A stretch of 64,000 nucleotides of DNA, from contig MU863939.1 in the NCBI GenBank assembly GCA_033296885.1, positions 144,727 to 208,726 of the forward strand. The letters run 5' to 3'. The DNA comes from Triangularia verruculosa (taxonomy: Eukaryota; Ascomycota; Sordariomycetes; Sordariales; Podosporaceae). This document shows, in pieces, positions 1 to 9,640 of the stretch. The translations under genes and the position numbers were made by a program. Position 1 is the first letter of the stretch, and every line of letters begins with the position of its first letter. The notes beneath the pieces are model-generated. The model saw nothing but the letters and a program-made list of their open reading frames with translations. It searched no databases and had not been told where the DNA came from.

Positions 1-1048
1 TTATGAAGCTGGGAGACCTGCATTGAAGTAGGAAGCTGAGGTCATGAGACTGTTGCAAAAGTTTGAAGGCAACGTGTGTATAACACTCAGTTGTTGAGAT
101 TGCGTACTTATCTCCCAGATCGACCAAAACGTACTCGCGCTGGCTCTGCGAGAGCAGTCCAAGTAAGCCGTACACTTTATCCCTCGTCTCCTTTGCACTC
201 GACCACCGAAATTGCACCAGAAGGTCAGAAAGACCGTAAGTCACGGGCGGCTCTCCAATCTGCTCCATCCTTGTCATATCGTTCAGGGCACGAAAGTTTG
301 GTCCCATGCCCCTGAGCCACCAAGGCAGGCAATGCTCCATCATAGTCAGAAATATCTTGAAGTCTATCCAGTTGAGCGAAGATCTTCCAGTGACAATCCG
401 GGATTTGGAAGCGAGAGTCATTTCTTGAATGACCCAAATCCGAGTCCAGTATCGATGTCGCATAATTTCGAGAAGACCAGCCATAATTTCCTCAGTAAAT
501 GGGTTGTTAAGCGCCAGCGAAGTCTGGACGGTCTTATCGCTTAACTGCTTCCAGGTCCCACGATAAGATAGTGCTATCAGCATCTTTGCGTACCGCCACT
601 GTCTGCCATATGTCTTGCAGGCTTCAAAGCAAAGATCGGCATTGACGGGGAGAGTCGACTCAGCAAGCCAAATCAGCACCTCCTCTGCCTGGGAGTAGAT
701 TTCTCCCATGATATCGATCTGTTGACCCTTCTCTTCTTGTGCTTCCTCATGCTGGTTGATGCAGATTGCGTCAATCCACAGACTATGACTGGTGAATGTG
801 ACGCTGAGATGTTGCAAAGCCCAGTACAGATTTCTTGTCACCTGGATTTCGACTCCGTTGCATTGTATCGGCACGGTGTCGTAATCATCGCCCCATACAT
901 ATGACAAAGCTTTGTACCGGCTCGTCGCTAACGGAGCCACTTCAAGGATCTAGCGGCCGTTCAAAAATGTCAAGAGGCGTATGGAAGGTGTTCGCGTGCT
1001 TGAGTGCGCGGGGAGGGGTAAGTTGGTGTACAGGGATGAGGAGGTCAT
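1..1048 (-). pseudogene. HET-domain protein, 5' part, with in-frame stop; runs off left edge
   Basis: The minus frame from 1048 down to base 1 encodes the N-terminal half of a heterokaryon-incompatibility (HET) domain. Visible HET blocks are KALSYVWG (around 890-910), WIDAICINQ (around 765-790), W.RIWVIQE (around 425-450) and TRDKVYGLLGLL (around 150-185). HET proteins trigger cell death when genetically different hyphae fuse. The likely start is the ATG at 1048-1046. After 32 codons, including a typical SIRLL strand, the frame meets a TAG at 952-950 and then continues open in the same frame to the window edge. No splice pair that would remove the TAG was found. The codon could have arisen from CAG by a C-to-T change in a CpA context, the RIP-type substitution; that is inference. 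It could also be a sequencing error or a strain-specific null allele. The 3' end lies outside the window. Confidence 0.8.
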
Positions 1049-2477
1049 TTCGTTGGCCAGCAATGTGAAGAGTAATGAACAAAATCACCTAGACTATCAA
1101 GTTCAAATGGTGATTCCGCTGGGTGACATAATCTGTGTTAGTAGGTGACAGTGTGGAGCAGGATGGCATTCATGATAGCACGGCAAAGGCTCTGCGGAGC
1201 AGATCTCAGGGTGGTATTCTTAGCTGTGGATCTTACAGGTGGATGGAATGCTCTGGTGGGATATAAATATGGTTATGTACGCTCGTTTGAACCTTTCCTT
1301 GCTCTTTTCCTTTTGTTCAGTCAATATCATCAGTTCAATACATGCTTCAAGATAACTGCGTGGGTTCCAAACTCAACAGACAGTGAGGTTGAATTGACCT
1401 CCAGCATACCCCTCATTGTTGATTGAGTGAGGAAACACGACGTTTTTGTGCCAAGAAGGTATAGTTCCAAAATAACGCGTTCCGTTGTGCGGCTGAGCCT
1501 GCATGTTGATCTCACAAGATACCAGGTACACTGCTATGCATACGTGAACATGAATAAGTAGTGCCTCTAGTGCCAATAACAAACATGCTCTTGTACTTTT
1601 TGTGCTTTATGCAATTACCCCTGAACCCCTTTTGTGGACCCATCAGTAGAACACCATTCAGCGGGTTAGGGTTAAGAATTCCCAACCATAGAATCTTTTC
1701 TCCCTGCTTTGACCAATGCTTCTTTGCAGTTGAATGTAATGATCTGCCTTTGCAACTATGACATAGCCGTATAGCTGTTTGTGATGAAGTGGCATGGCTT
1801 GTGACGCCTCAAACGTTCCGCATCACCAGCCAGGTATTTATCTTCATCTTGCCAGAGCAATTAGATCCAGTTATATTGACAAAAGAGGGCCTCGACATTT
1901 GAAATGATTCCGTGCGTGACATCAAGCCGAAGACCAGACACATAGTGGAAGCCGAAAGGCGGAGACATCAGCAGCACAGGGCTCTTGGGGAGGTCTACGG
2001 CTCCGCCCAATAGCCATGTTCCAGTGACGCTTGTCGGAAAGATCTTTCCGTGCCTTACTCAAGTGGAGCCTGCTCCGGCAAACGGATCTTTTCCATGGCT
2101 CTTTGTATTCGGATCATCCGATCTCTGGTCATAAATTGCAGCCACATTCTTTGATGATACAAGCAGCTCTGTCTGAGAGCACATGGAGACATTACATCGG
2201 TCCCCGCTGCTGGGGTCTGAGCCCCTCAAACAACTTTTGCAGCGGTGCGGCCTTGGGGTGGCAGCTTTCCAAGTGGGGATATGTGTCACATCAGAACTGA
2301 ATAGGTAAGGTACATACCTCTATAAAAGCACAGGGTTCGGTTGCGCTCCTCAACTTTATCAGATACACAACATAATCACCAAGTTCGAGAGCCACACCAG
2401 TGGTCAACAACACGATCGATTTCTCTCTTTGCGATTCGTCAGCTTCAAGCAGGTACTTTATCAGCTTTGCCTTGGCT
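1049..2477. other. No gene recognised
   Basis: Only short unrelated open frames are seen on either strand. A short TTAGGG-like run lies near 1661-1675, and the promoter of Hce2 gene A lies at the right end. Confidence 0.5.
2321..2327 (+). promoter_or_regulatory. TATA box of Hce2-like gene A
   Basis: TATAAAA lies 130 bp before the codon aligning with the start codons of paralogs B and C (2451). The sister genes have TATA boxes at 105-123 bp, so the promoter layout appears shared across the array. Confidence 0.55.
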
Positions 2478-3094
2478 ATGGTCGGACTGTTGGCGACAAC
2501 AGCTCTCGGCGGTCACATCCCTTTCGACACTACCGGCTACATCGAAATCGCCAAAGATGTCTACATTCTCAACACTACTTCCAACCTCGCTCCTAACATG
2601 ACACGCCCTCACAACTCCACACACTGCGAGGAGTCCATTTACTGGGACCGCGGTGGCGACAACTGGTATCCGTTGGTGAAGGATTGTGAATACTTAAGGG
2701 ACAACCTCGTTGCCCGCGGATCCGACAATTGTACAGCACAGAACGACATGTAAGTCTTAATATATCCATATCATTATGTAGACGCAGAACATTACCTAAA
2801 CCCTTTACTTTACACAGGGTGCTTGTCCCAACGTCTGGTTCCATTCATATTGCCTTCTCCGGTACCTGTTCGTTTTTTGGCAAAGCTGAAGGAGAATCGG
2901 AGCACGTGTGGATCGGCTTCGATGATATTCGCCACATGCTAAATGTCACGATCAACGAGTACTCCGGCATTGCAAACGACGGTCAACACAGAGTTAGTTG
3001 GATTACTGGGGAGGTCCTATGCGAGTCAACTGGTGACAGGCGGATTTACTGGTCCCTTAAGGATCCGACGTGGGATGGAAATCCTAAGAACTGA
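2478..3094 (+). CDS. Hce2/Ecp2-like small secreted protein (paralog A)
   Basis: Exons 2478-2749 and 2818-3094, giving 182 aa. The 68-bp intron is GTAAGT..ACACAG. The protein has a hydrophobic N-terminus, the array motif TTGYIEIAKDVYILN, a THCEES Cys block, VKDCEYL, then GTCSFFG, WIGFDDI and VLCE. This is the spacing of the Hce2 domain (homologs of Cladosporium fulvum Ecp2, PF14856), a secreted fungal effector family. Two oddities stand out. The codon aligning with the start of B and C is AGG (2451-2453) instead of ATG, so translation probably starts nine codons later at 2478 with a shortened signal peptide. The intron-split codon, TGG (Trp) in B-D, reads ATG here. The gene may be diverging or partly impaired, although the frame is intact. 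Family confidence is high; start confidence is moderate. Confidence 0.72.
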
Positions 3095-3471
3095 TGGTGT
3101 TATGTTCACTAGAGCATCTGACACCGTCACTGTCTGACCGCTAAGCCATGGGCCTTCATGGGTTTTTAGTAGCAGGGAACACTTCCGCTATGATCGGATA
3201 GGGTCTGAATAGCGTGGCTGCTTCATCCACACCATCAATGGGTTGGATCACGGGAGAAAAAGTCCCCTGTTGATGAAAATGTGCTTAGCAAGGCAGAAGA
3301 CAGTCCTGAAGGCCTGAAACTACACTGCATTCCAGGAGTTCTTTGTAAACAATGACATGTTGCAACAACTGCTAGACGGGGTTGTCTGGATGATGGTCTC
3401 GTGATAGATGATCCAACACCTGCCCAGATGACTATCAACAAGACAGATTGAATACCAGCACAGGGCGCTGT
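3095..3471. other. No gene recognised
   Basis: Short gap between the 3' end of Hce2 A and the 3' end of arsH, which converge. Nothing coding is evident. Confidence 0.6.
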
Positions 3472-4463
3472 TTACTTCTTGCCTTTTGCCTCTTCTCTCT
3501 CGCTAAACCGGTCTCCGAAGAGATCAAAATGCGGCCGCATGACGATGGTGTACTTCACTAACTCCTCCATACAATCTACCAGCCTGTCTCTGTTGGAGCT
3601 CGGCTTCAGTCGGCTTCCTCCGTCCACAGGATCATCGGCATCCGTAAAGTGCGTCCATGCCTGGGGGATTGAACTCTGGTTTGGGATGGTGAACATTCTC
3701 ATCCAGCGGCCGAGAATCCGCAGCGAGTTCACGGCGTTAAAGGACTGGGAACCTCCATTCACCTGGGCAATAGCCAGGGTCCTTCCCTGAGTGGGTCGAA
3801 CGGAGCCCGTTGACAGAGGGATCCAATCTATTTGGTTTTTAAAGACGGCGGTCTACGTGCGCCAATCTGTCAGGCATTGCACTCTGGAGATAGGGGGGCG
3901 AGGCGGGTGGACGGAGCAATCATACCAAGTTCCCGTGTTGCTCGGGGCTGACCCAAAGGTGGCCGTCACTCCACTTGCTGAGATCTCGGAGCTCGCGCAC
4001 CTTGGGATGATCATGTTGCTGATCATCCTTGACCGGGAGGCCCGATGGATCGTACACTCTTACGTCACAGCCTAGGCGAAAGAGAATTCGTGAGGCCTCA
4101 TAGGCAAGGAGCTTTGAGTATGATCTGGTGATTGTCAGCTGCCAAACTTTCGCGTTTGCACGTGTAAGAAAGGAAAACAACTAACCGCGTGCGGAGACTT
4201 CCGTAGAGCACGAGGATCCTCAGCCTGTCCTTGCCCTGTGCAAGCAGCTCAGTGTCAACCATCTTGGCTGCTGTGGCTAGTTCAAGCTTTGCGACCCAAT
4301 CTGACTCGGAAATCTCGTCCGTAAGGAGGAATGGGCGGTATTGCTTGCGTACGACCGGGTCATCATCACAGGTGCGGATTCCAAAAGATTGAAATTGGTA
4401 AGTGGAGTCAAAGACTGGTTGCAGAGGCTGCCTCATCGCCTCTGTATTATTGAGATCCCCCAT
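3472..4463 (-). CDS. arsH: NADPH-dependent FMN reductase of the ArsH family
   Basis: Exons 4463-4186, 4124-3926 and 3852-3472; introns of 61 bp (GTTAGT..CACCAG) and 73 bp (GTATGA..CGTAG); 285 aa. ArsH is a flavin reductase that protects against organoarsenicals and quinone or metal stress. The N-terminal extension with DDDPVVRKQYRPFLL is followed by the flavodoxin-like phosphate-binding loop ILVLYGSLR. Then come DPSGLP, WSDGHLWVSPEQHG, IDWIPLSTGSVRPTQG and the highly conserved GGSQSFNAVNSLRILGRWMRMFTIPNQSS. The C-terminus is Lys-rich. An in-frame ATG at 4562 would add 33 residues; I chose 4463 because ArsH proteins start shortly before this conserved block. No other ars genes lie nearby, so this is a solitary arsH lodged inside the Hce2 array. 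All key blocks are present, so it is probably functional. Confidence 0.93.
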
Positions 4464-4824
4464 GCTTTGCCGGGGCCCACGAGCAAGAGTTGTTGTTTGA
4501 CAGAAGAACTTGCGTTGGGTGGCTGGGATGAGCCAAGTCTTCAGATTCCGGAGGTATACCATAGAGCTGCAGGGCTATAGATGTTAACAAAGGATTAATT
4601 GGTTTGTAAAAAAAAGTCAGTCGAGTTCTCCGCTAAGAAGCCAGGAGAGGAAAGAATGGAATCCCAATGTATTCCTTCATAAAGTGGATTTCTGTAAGCT
4701 CTGGCCTTCTTGGGCCAATCATTGCGAGGGAGTGACATGCCACTGCTGCGCCCCACAACTGTGCTCCTAAAAAGATGGCACTTGCTCCACACGTAGCCTC
4801 ACACTGAGGGTGCCCGCACACCCG

Positions 4825-4850
4825 TAGGGTTAGGGTTCATTAGGGTTCAG
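4825..4850 (+). repeat. Interstitial telomere-like TTAGGG motifs
   Basis: Two contiguous TAGGGT units, then after CA a further TTAGGGTT. It is too short to be a telomere relic on its own. It could be a Myb/Rap1-type binding site or a repair scar. It lies about 360 bp upstream of the arsH start. Confidence 0.5.
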
Positions 4851-5208
4851 ACTGCAATTTCCACCGTGAACGCGGCTTGGAAGGTTGCTCGTGAGCAATC
4901 AAGAACCACCACCCTGTCTTATTTCATCCCACCATAGCTCAAGAACTGAAACGGGTCAGTAAACTAGTACTGATCAGCGGGGTGTCCCTCGCTACCTACG
5001 TACCTGGTAGTAAGACGCCTTATTGCGAGTCCGAAAGCGGCGAATGTTTTCCCTCAACAACAGGCAACATTGCAAGCTTATCTCCGACAATATGTGTTTG
5101 CAACCGAGCTACCGGTTACCGCGACCTAGACAACAAACGAACTAGCATATTCTGTTGTTCGAAGTGGACTTTCACCTTGCCAGCTGCCACTTCTCTTTAA
5201 CAAACAGG

Positions 5209-5214
5209 TATATA
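5209..5214 (+). promoter_or_regulatory. TATA box of Hce2-like gene B
   Basis: TATATA 107 bp before the ATG at 5316, matching the promoter layout of the sister genes. Confidence 0.5.
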
Positions 5215-5315
5215 GAGGCAGAAATTCCCTACATGGAGACTTGACTTCGTAGTATCACTGCACCAAAGTTTGAGGGCTTCCATATCTAGGTAAAGTATCG
5301 AAAAGTGAGCTTCAA

Positions 5316-5997
5316 ATGACTCTCTTCAGCTTCATTATAGCCATGATTGGCCTGTTGGCGACACCTATCCACAGCGTTTATGCCGGCCACGACACATGCA
5401 ACACGACCGGTTACGTCGAGATTGCCCCAAATGTCTATGTCCTGAACCAGACCACCCCTGGCGCAAATGAATATTATTGCGCTTCTTCTCCGAGTTACGC
5501 ATATGTCCGCCAGAACCTCACAGGCCCGCTGCCATCGCTCAAAGATTGCCATTACCTGATGGATCGGATCCGGAAAGACCAGTTCAACACCAGCCGCATT
5601 GGGCCCACTGAATGGTACCAGGTTCTCAAGCTTTTCCACGCCATTTTTAGTCCACGTGAGGTGGTTACTAACTTTGACATTTACACGCAGGGCCTTAACT
5701 GTTGGTCGTCTCTACCCTGCGATCGCGATATCTCGTACGTGCGCGTTCATGGTGTGGGCGGAAGCACCACCTGCATACAACCAGACATATTTCGGCATTA
5801 GTGACTTGTTTCACATGATAAACACCACAATCGTCCAATATTCAGAAATGAGTAATGACGGGCAATCTAGCGTGGCACTGGTTGAAGGGAAGGTTCAGTG
5901 CGATCCGCCCAGCTCCAGGTATCGTCATATGGAGTCCCCGGTGATCCACTGGAGGATTTACGACGCAGCAGATCAGCAAGCTAAAAACGGTGCCTGA
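5316..5997 (+). CDS. Hce2/Ecp2-like small secreted protein (paralog B)
   Basis: Exons 5316-5614 and 5691-5997, giving 201 aa. The 76-bp intron (GTACCA..ACGCAG, branch site TACTAAC) splits a TGG codon. A clear signal peptide (MTLFSFIIAMIGLLATP) is followed by the array motif TTGYVEIAPNVYVLN. Cys blocks YYCASS, LKDCHYL, RTCAF and VQCDPP and the GISDLF strand match the other Hce2 members. Exon 1 is 299 bp, exactly as in paralog C, and the signal peptides align residue for residue from Met to the GLLAT block, supporting recent tandem duplication. The product is expected to be secreted to the apoplast or extracellular space. Function beyond membership in the putative necrosis-inducing-factor/Ecp2 family cannot be deduced. 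Confidence 0.8.
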
Positions 5998-6750
5998 TGG
6001 CCCATGATAGCCTTGGGAGGTGTTAGGCAGTATGGATGGCGAATCAGACTGGGAATTTACATACATTCCATGCTAGAGATTTGGGTGAAGGTCCCGTTCT
6101 GGGCGTAGTTTTGGTCAGATAAGGTAGACTCTGACTTAATTGGCTGAGTGAAAACTCTTGGCCCTCGAGGGAGCAAATTGCCCGTACGTCCCCTATATTG
6201 CCTGGTACCTTGTTGTTACAGCAAACTGTCCCCGCACTGTTTATACGCTACACATACAGCTAGTACGCTTCACGCCGGTGGGCAAGATTTATGGCATCCA
6301 CCTAGGCGATGAACCCATTTGGTGGGCTAATTACAGAGTGGCAAGGTAGGTATGCTGGAAGTAATTCGGGAATTTCCTGGTAGAAACTCCTCATCTTGTG
6401 TATGCCTGATACCTACATGACAGTAGGGCAATCACCAAGCATGAGGTGGTTCTTTTGGACACCGGTCAGTTGCATCAAAGGCAACAAAGGGGAGTATCTA
6501 TCTACCTCAGACGACGTGTTGTTGCGGTGTAAGCCCCCACTCAGGAGCCCCAACTGCTCAACAGACTTGCAGAAGTACGGTACCTAGTCGCGAAGATGGC
6601 CCGCTGCTCGGTGTCATCAGGCGGGCATATAAGGGTTACGGTCTCCCTTGCTTTTGAACTTTCGCTTGCCAACCCAAAAAGACTCCTGCAGCAAGATACC
6701 AACCGAGAAGAACACTTGCCTTATAGGGCGCCATTACCTCAAATCCAAAC
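5998..6750. other. No gene recognised
   Basis: Intergenic spacer between Hce2 B and C. Only a TATA box near its right end is noteworthy. Confidence 0.55.
6628..6633 (+). promoter_or_regulatory. TATA box of Hce2-like gene C
   Basis: TATAAG 123 bp before the ATG at 6751, matching the spacing in the sister genes. Confidence 0.5.
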
Positions 6751-7371
6751 ATGAAGCTCTTTCACTTTGCTTTGGTCACCATCGGCCTCCTCGCTACAGC
6801 CGTTCAGTATGGCAGATCCTTCGACACGGGCGGCTACCTTGAGATCGCCAAAGATATCTGGGTTTGGAACCAGACTACCACTCTATCCCCCCAAGAGATT
6901 CGGCCTCCCAACGCTACTCACTGCGGTGAATCTCAATTCTGGGATCGTTACGGCCTGACAGACTATGCCTCCTTGTACGACGACTGCCAGCGTTTATTTG
7001 ATGGGCTCACCGCTGTTCAGTTCAAAAATGCCACCGGGCCAATTGAATGGTCCGTCTATTGAAGTCTTCCCTTATGACAACTGGATGAAGCTTATTAATA
7101 GGTCTTGTGACATAGGGTCTTTTCGGAAGACTCCTACCTGGTGGCTGCGATATCGGGGTCCTGTGGCTTCTTTGTCCACGCCTATGCACACCACACTTTC
7201 ATTGGCATCGACGACATCGGGTATATGATGAACGCAACAATGCAGGATTACTCTGGCACAAGTTATGACGGTCACTATCGGGTTGCGCTGGTTGAAGGGG
7301 AGGTTACCTGTGATGCGCCTGCACCTGGATCCCCTGGCCAGCTTATGTGGTATGACCCAGACTACATATAA
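6751..7371 (+). CDS. Hce2/Ecp2-like small secreted protein (paralog C)
   Basis: Exons 6751-7049 and 7116-7371, giving 184 aa. The 66-bp intron splits a TGG codon at the same place as in B and D; its donor, GTCCGT, is weak. The signal peptide is MKLFHFALVTIGLLATA, followed by TGGYLEIAKDIWVWN. The Hce2 cysteines lie in THCGESQF, YDDCQRLF, GSCGFFV and VTCDAP, with the FIGIDDI strand before the last one. It is closest to A in the first exon (shared THC.ES and FWDR/YWDR stretch). The THCGESQFWDR block resembles the canonical CG(D/E)STF start of Hce2 domains, which anchors the family call for the whole array. Confidence 0.82.
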
Positions 7372-8298
7372 TGGCTAGACTATGATAGGTGAGGTGGTTT
7401 GGTAATAGGTACTGAGAGAAGACATTGGGAAGGGTTGAGTTTAGTTCTTTCTGATCGGGTAGACTCCGCAAAAGCGAAGGTGGCCAGTGTATCTCCTTGA
7501 TAGGTCAAAGATCGCTGAAGCTATCATCATGCAATCCAAGTTCCTACACTGTATCTGCACCTAAAACCGACTGCCTCTGCTGGAAAGTCCTGACCAGTGG
7601 TCCTGACAGCAAATGTATATGCCTGAAAAGGTATAGTTCCTCCATTCAACTGCGGAAAAGCGTTTGTGTGGCTTCCCACGACCTCCAACATGCTGCCGGG
7701 GCAGCTGATATCCACCCAGTTTACCTCGCTGCTGCCTCCAACGCACCCGAGGCTACCTCACATGTGGCTTACCTGGCTATCCGCCGCGTTTATGTACATC
7801 TCGAGTTCCCGAGAGCTTCAACAAGATCCATAACCGTAGACAAGGAAAGTGCTTGGTAGATTATCAGTTGCTCTGTTCGCCATGTGGGGCCCGACAGTTG
7901 TGTTTGACCCCGTTGGTCGATTGTAGAAGGAGCAGTCTTCCCACAAAGACGGCTGGTCTGTGCTAGAACGTCATGGAGCTTTTTACTACGGCCGTACTCC
8001 ACACGTCACCCTTATCCGAGAGCACCGAAGACTCAATCTCGAACGAATCTCAAACGGCATGGCCTCATTCGAGAGTCACAGCATGCCTTCTCAAAGAAAG
8101 GTTTCAGTAAACGCAGCGGCATGGCGATTGCCCTCGGATTCCGAGCCGCGTTGCAGTGGATAGATGATTTGGGAGTAAGTTCCCAACGTATATAATCCCG
8201 TACCTGTGCCCAGCTACAGAGGTTGTGTTGTCTTGCCACACTGACAACCAAATCATCCAGCTCTCTACCAACCTCGAAATCATACCAAGGCTTTCACA
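7372..8298. other. Spacer with a possible gene fragment on the minus strand
   Basis: Between Hce2 C and D. A minus-strand frame (about 7740 to 7527) reads like a C-terminal protein piece, with balanced hydrophobicity and a Cys pair, but it has no recognisable start or upstream exon. It may be a gene remnant; I recognise no family. Confidence 0.35.
8189..8195 (+). promoter_or_regulatory. TATA box of Hce2-like gene D
   Basis: TATATAA 110 bp before the ATG at 8299; same layout as genes A-C. Confidence 0.5.
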
Positions 8299-8915
8299 AT
8301 GCAGATCCCCCAGCTCCTCATTGTTCTCGCCGGCCTTCTGACTGCCAGTATCCAGGCTGCACCCGCCAGCTCAGGTACTGAGGCCATCGTGGCCCGAAAC
8401 ATCGAGAGTCCCATCGACCACCACTGTGGCCCGTCGACCTACGTGAATCACATCAGCAGCTCTCTCGTCGATGACTGTCAGAAGATGCTCGACAACCTCT
8501 CCCCTGACGCCGGGGGCGGTGGTGAAGATGGCTTTGGCAGAGGCGATAAAGACTGGTAATGCTCAACTCTCATCGTGGGCCAGCCATGCATCTAACACTG
8601 GTGACTTGTAGGACAATCGTGGGTGACTACCATCGGGTCATCGGCAACTTCTCAACATGCGCTTTTGGCTGTCATGTGACGAACCCCACGGATGGCATCG
8701 CGATGCTGGGTATCGAGGATGTCCATCGTGTCGTGATGGATTCTATCGCCAAATTCAAGCATGCCGAAGATGGAGAGCAGGAGAAGGTTGGAGCTCAGGG
8801 CGATTTCATCTGCGAATTTGCCGGCAATGCCGATAAAACGATCGGTTGGTTCATCTACAACCCCTATGACAGGGACTCGACGGGTCCTGGCAGTGGACCT
8901 TGGTCGACGTCCTGA
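8299..8915 (+). CDS. Hce2/Ecp2-like small secreted protein (paralog D, canonical form)
   Basis: Exons 8299-8555 and 8612-8915, giving 186 aa. The 56-bp intron (GTAATG..CTTGTAG, branch CTAAC) splits a TGG codon as in B and C. The signal peptide MQIPQLLIVLAGLLTASIQA ends at an A-A-P site. There is no GY.EIA segment; instead the mature protein goes straight into the Hce2 domain: HHCGPSTYVNH, LVDDCQKML, the intron Trp, then FSTCAFG, MLGIEDVH and FICEFAG. CGPSTYV..DC..W..TCAFG is close to textbook Hce2, so D ties the divergent A-C copies to the family. A Gly-rich stretch precedes the Trp. It is secreted and likely disulfide-bonded. Confidence 0.86.
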
Positions 8916-9640
8916 GGTGTTTCGAGATGATCAAGGTTGGAGAGGTGTGTCTCGAAGTGGCTTCCAATAGTGTTTCTGGGATAATGGGACCCAGGTAAGG
9001 TAGTAGGCGGATTAAGCCTTCGGATAGATCTCTGAATGGACTCCTCGTGTTCTGCCCTTGATGGGCCAAGAGTAGATATGGACTACCTAACACTGCGACT
9101 GGAAGTAAACTTGATTGCTGCATATCTTAATCATCGGCTGGGGGTTTTCTAGCATCTCCTAACAAGGTCGGGGGTTGACCTATCAATGTAACGGGTACGA
9201 ATGGGAAGCGGCGAGGATAACTCATTGCCTCTTGTACCTACATAATAAAGGCCGGCTGGAACTGTACCCTCCTTCGTGCTGCTACGCCACTAGGTGGTTG
9301 GTAAACGTAGAAATTTGGAAGCTTTCAAACTGTTGAGACCTTTCAAAGTGTAATACGCCACAGCATAAATTCTTTGCGAAATATCAGTCTCCCCTAGGGA
9401 AGGTTTTAAACATGAGATCTAAGTTTTCACCATGTAGCTTTCACTTTTTCTTTCTTTCCTTGCTATAAAGCTTGGCCCAGCCCTCGTGTTCTCTTCTTCT
9501 CGGTTTTTCCTTTCTTCTCCCGTTGATAGTTTTTGCATCCAGTCCAGTCAGCATTAGCCGGATCGCAAAAGAGCAAGGCTGAGGCACAAAAATCACTTGC
9601 TAACATCAAAAGAAGTCTTTTTTCGATATAAGACGAGAAA
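8916..9640. other. No gene recognised; promoter of the RING gene at right
   Basis: Intergenic. Pyrimidine-rich sequence at about 9445-9530 and a TATAAAG element near 9464 probably belong to the promoter of the RING-finger gene. Confidence 0.5.

Larger units (their letters stand above)
4464..5315. other. No gene recognised
   Basis: Upstream region shared by arsH (minus) and Hce2 B (plus). It contains the interstitial TTAGGG-like run and the TATA box of gene B. Confidence 0.6.
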
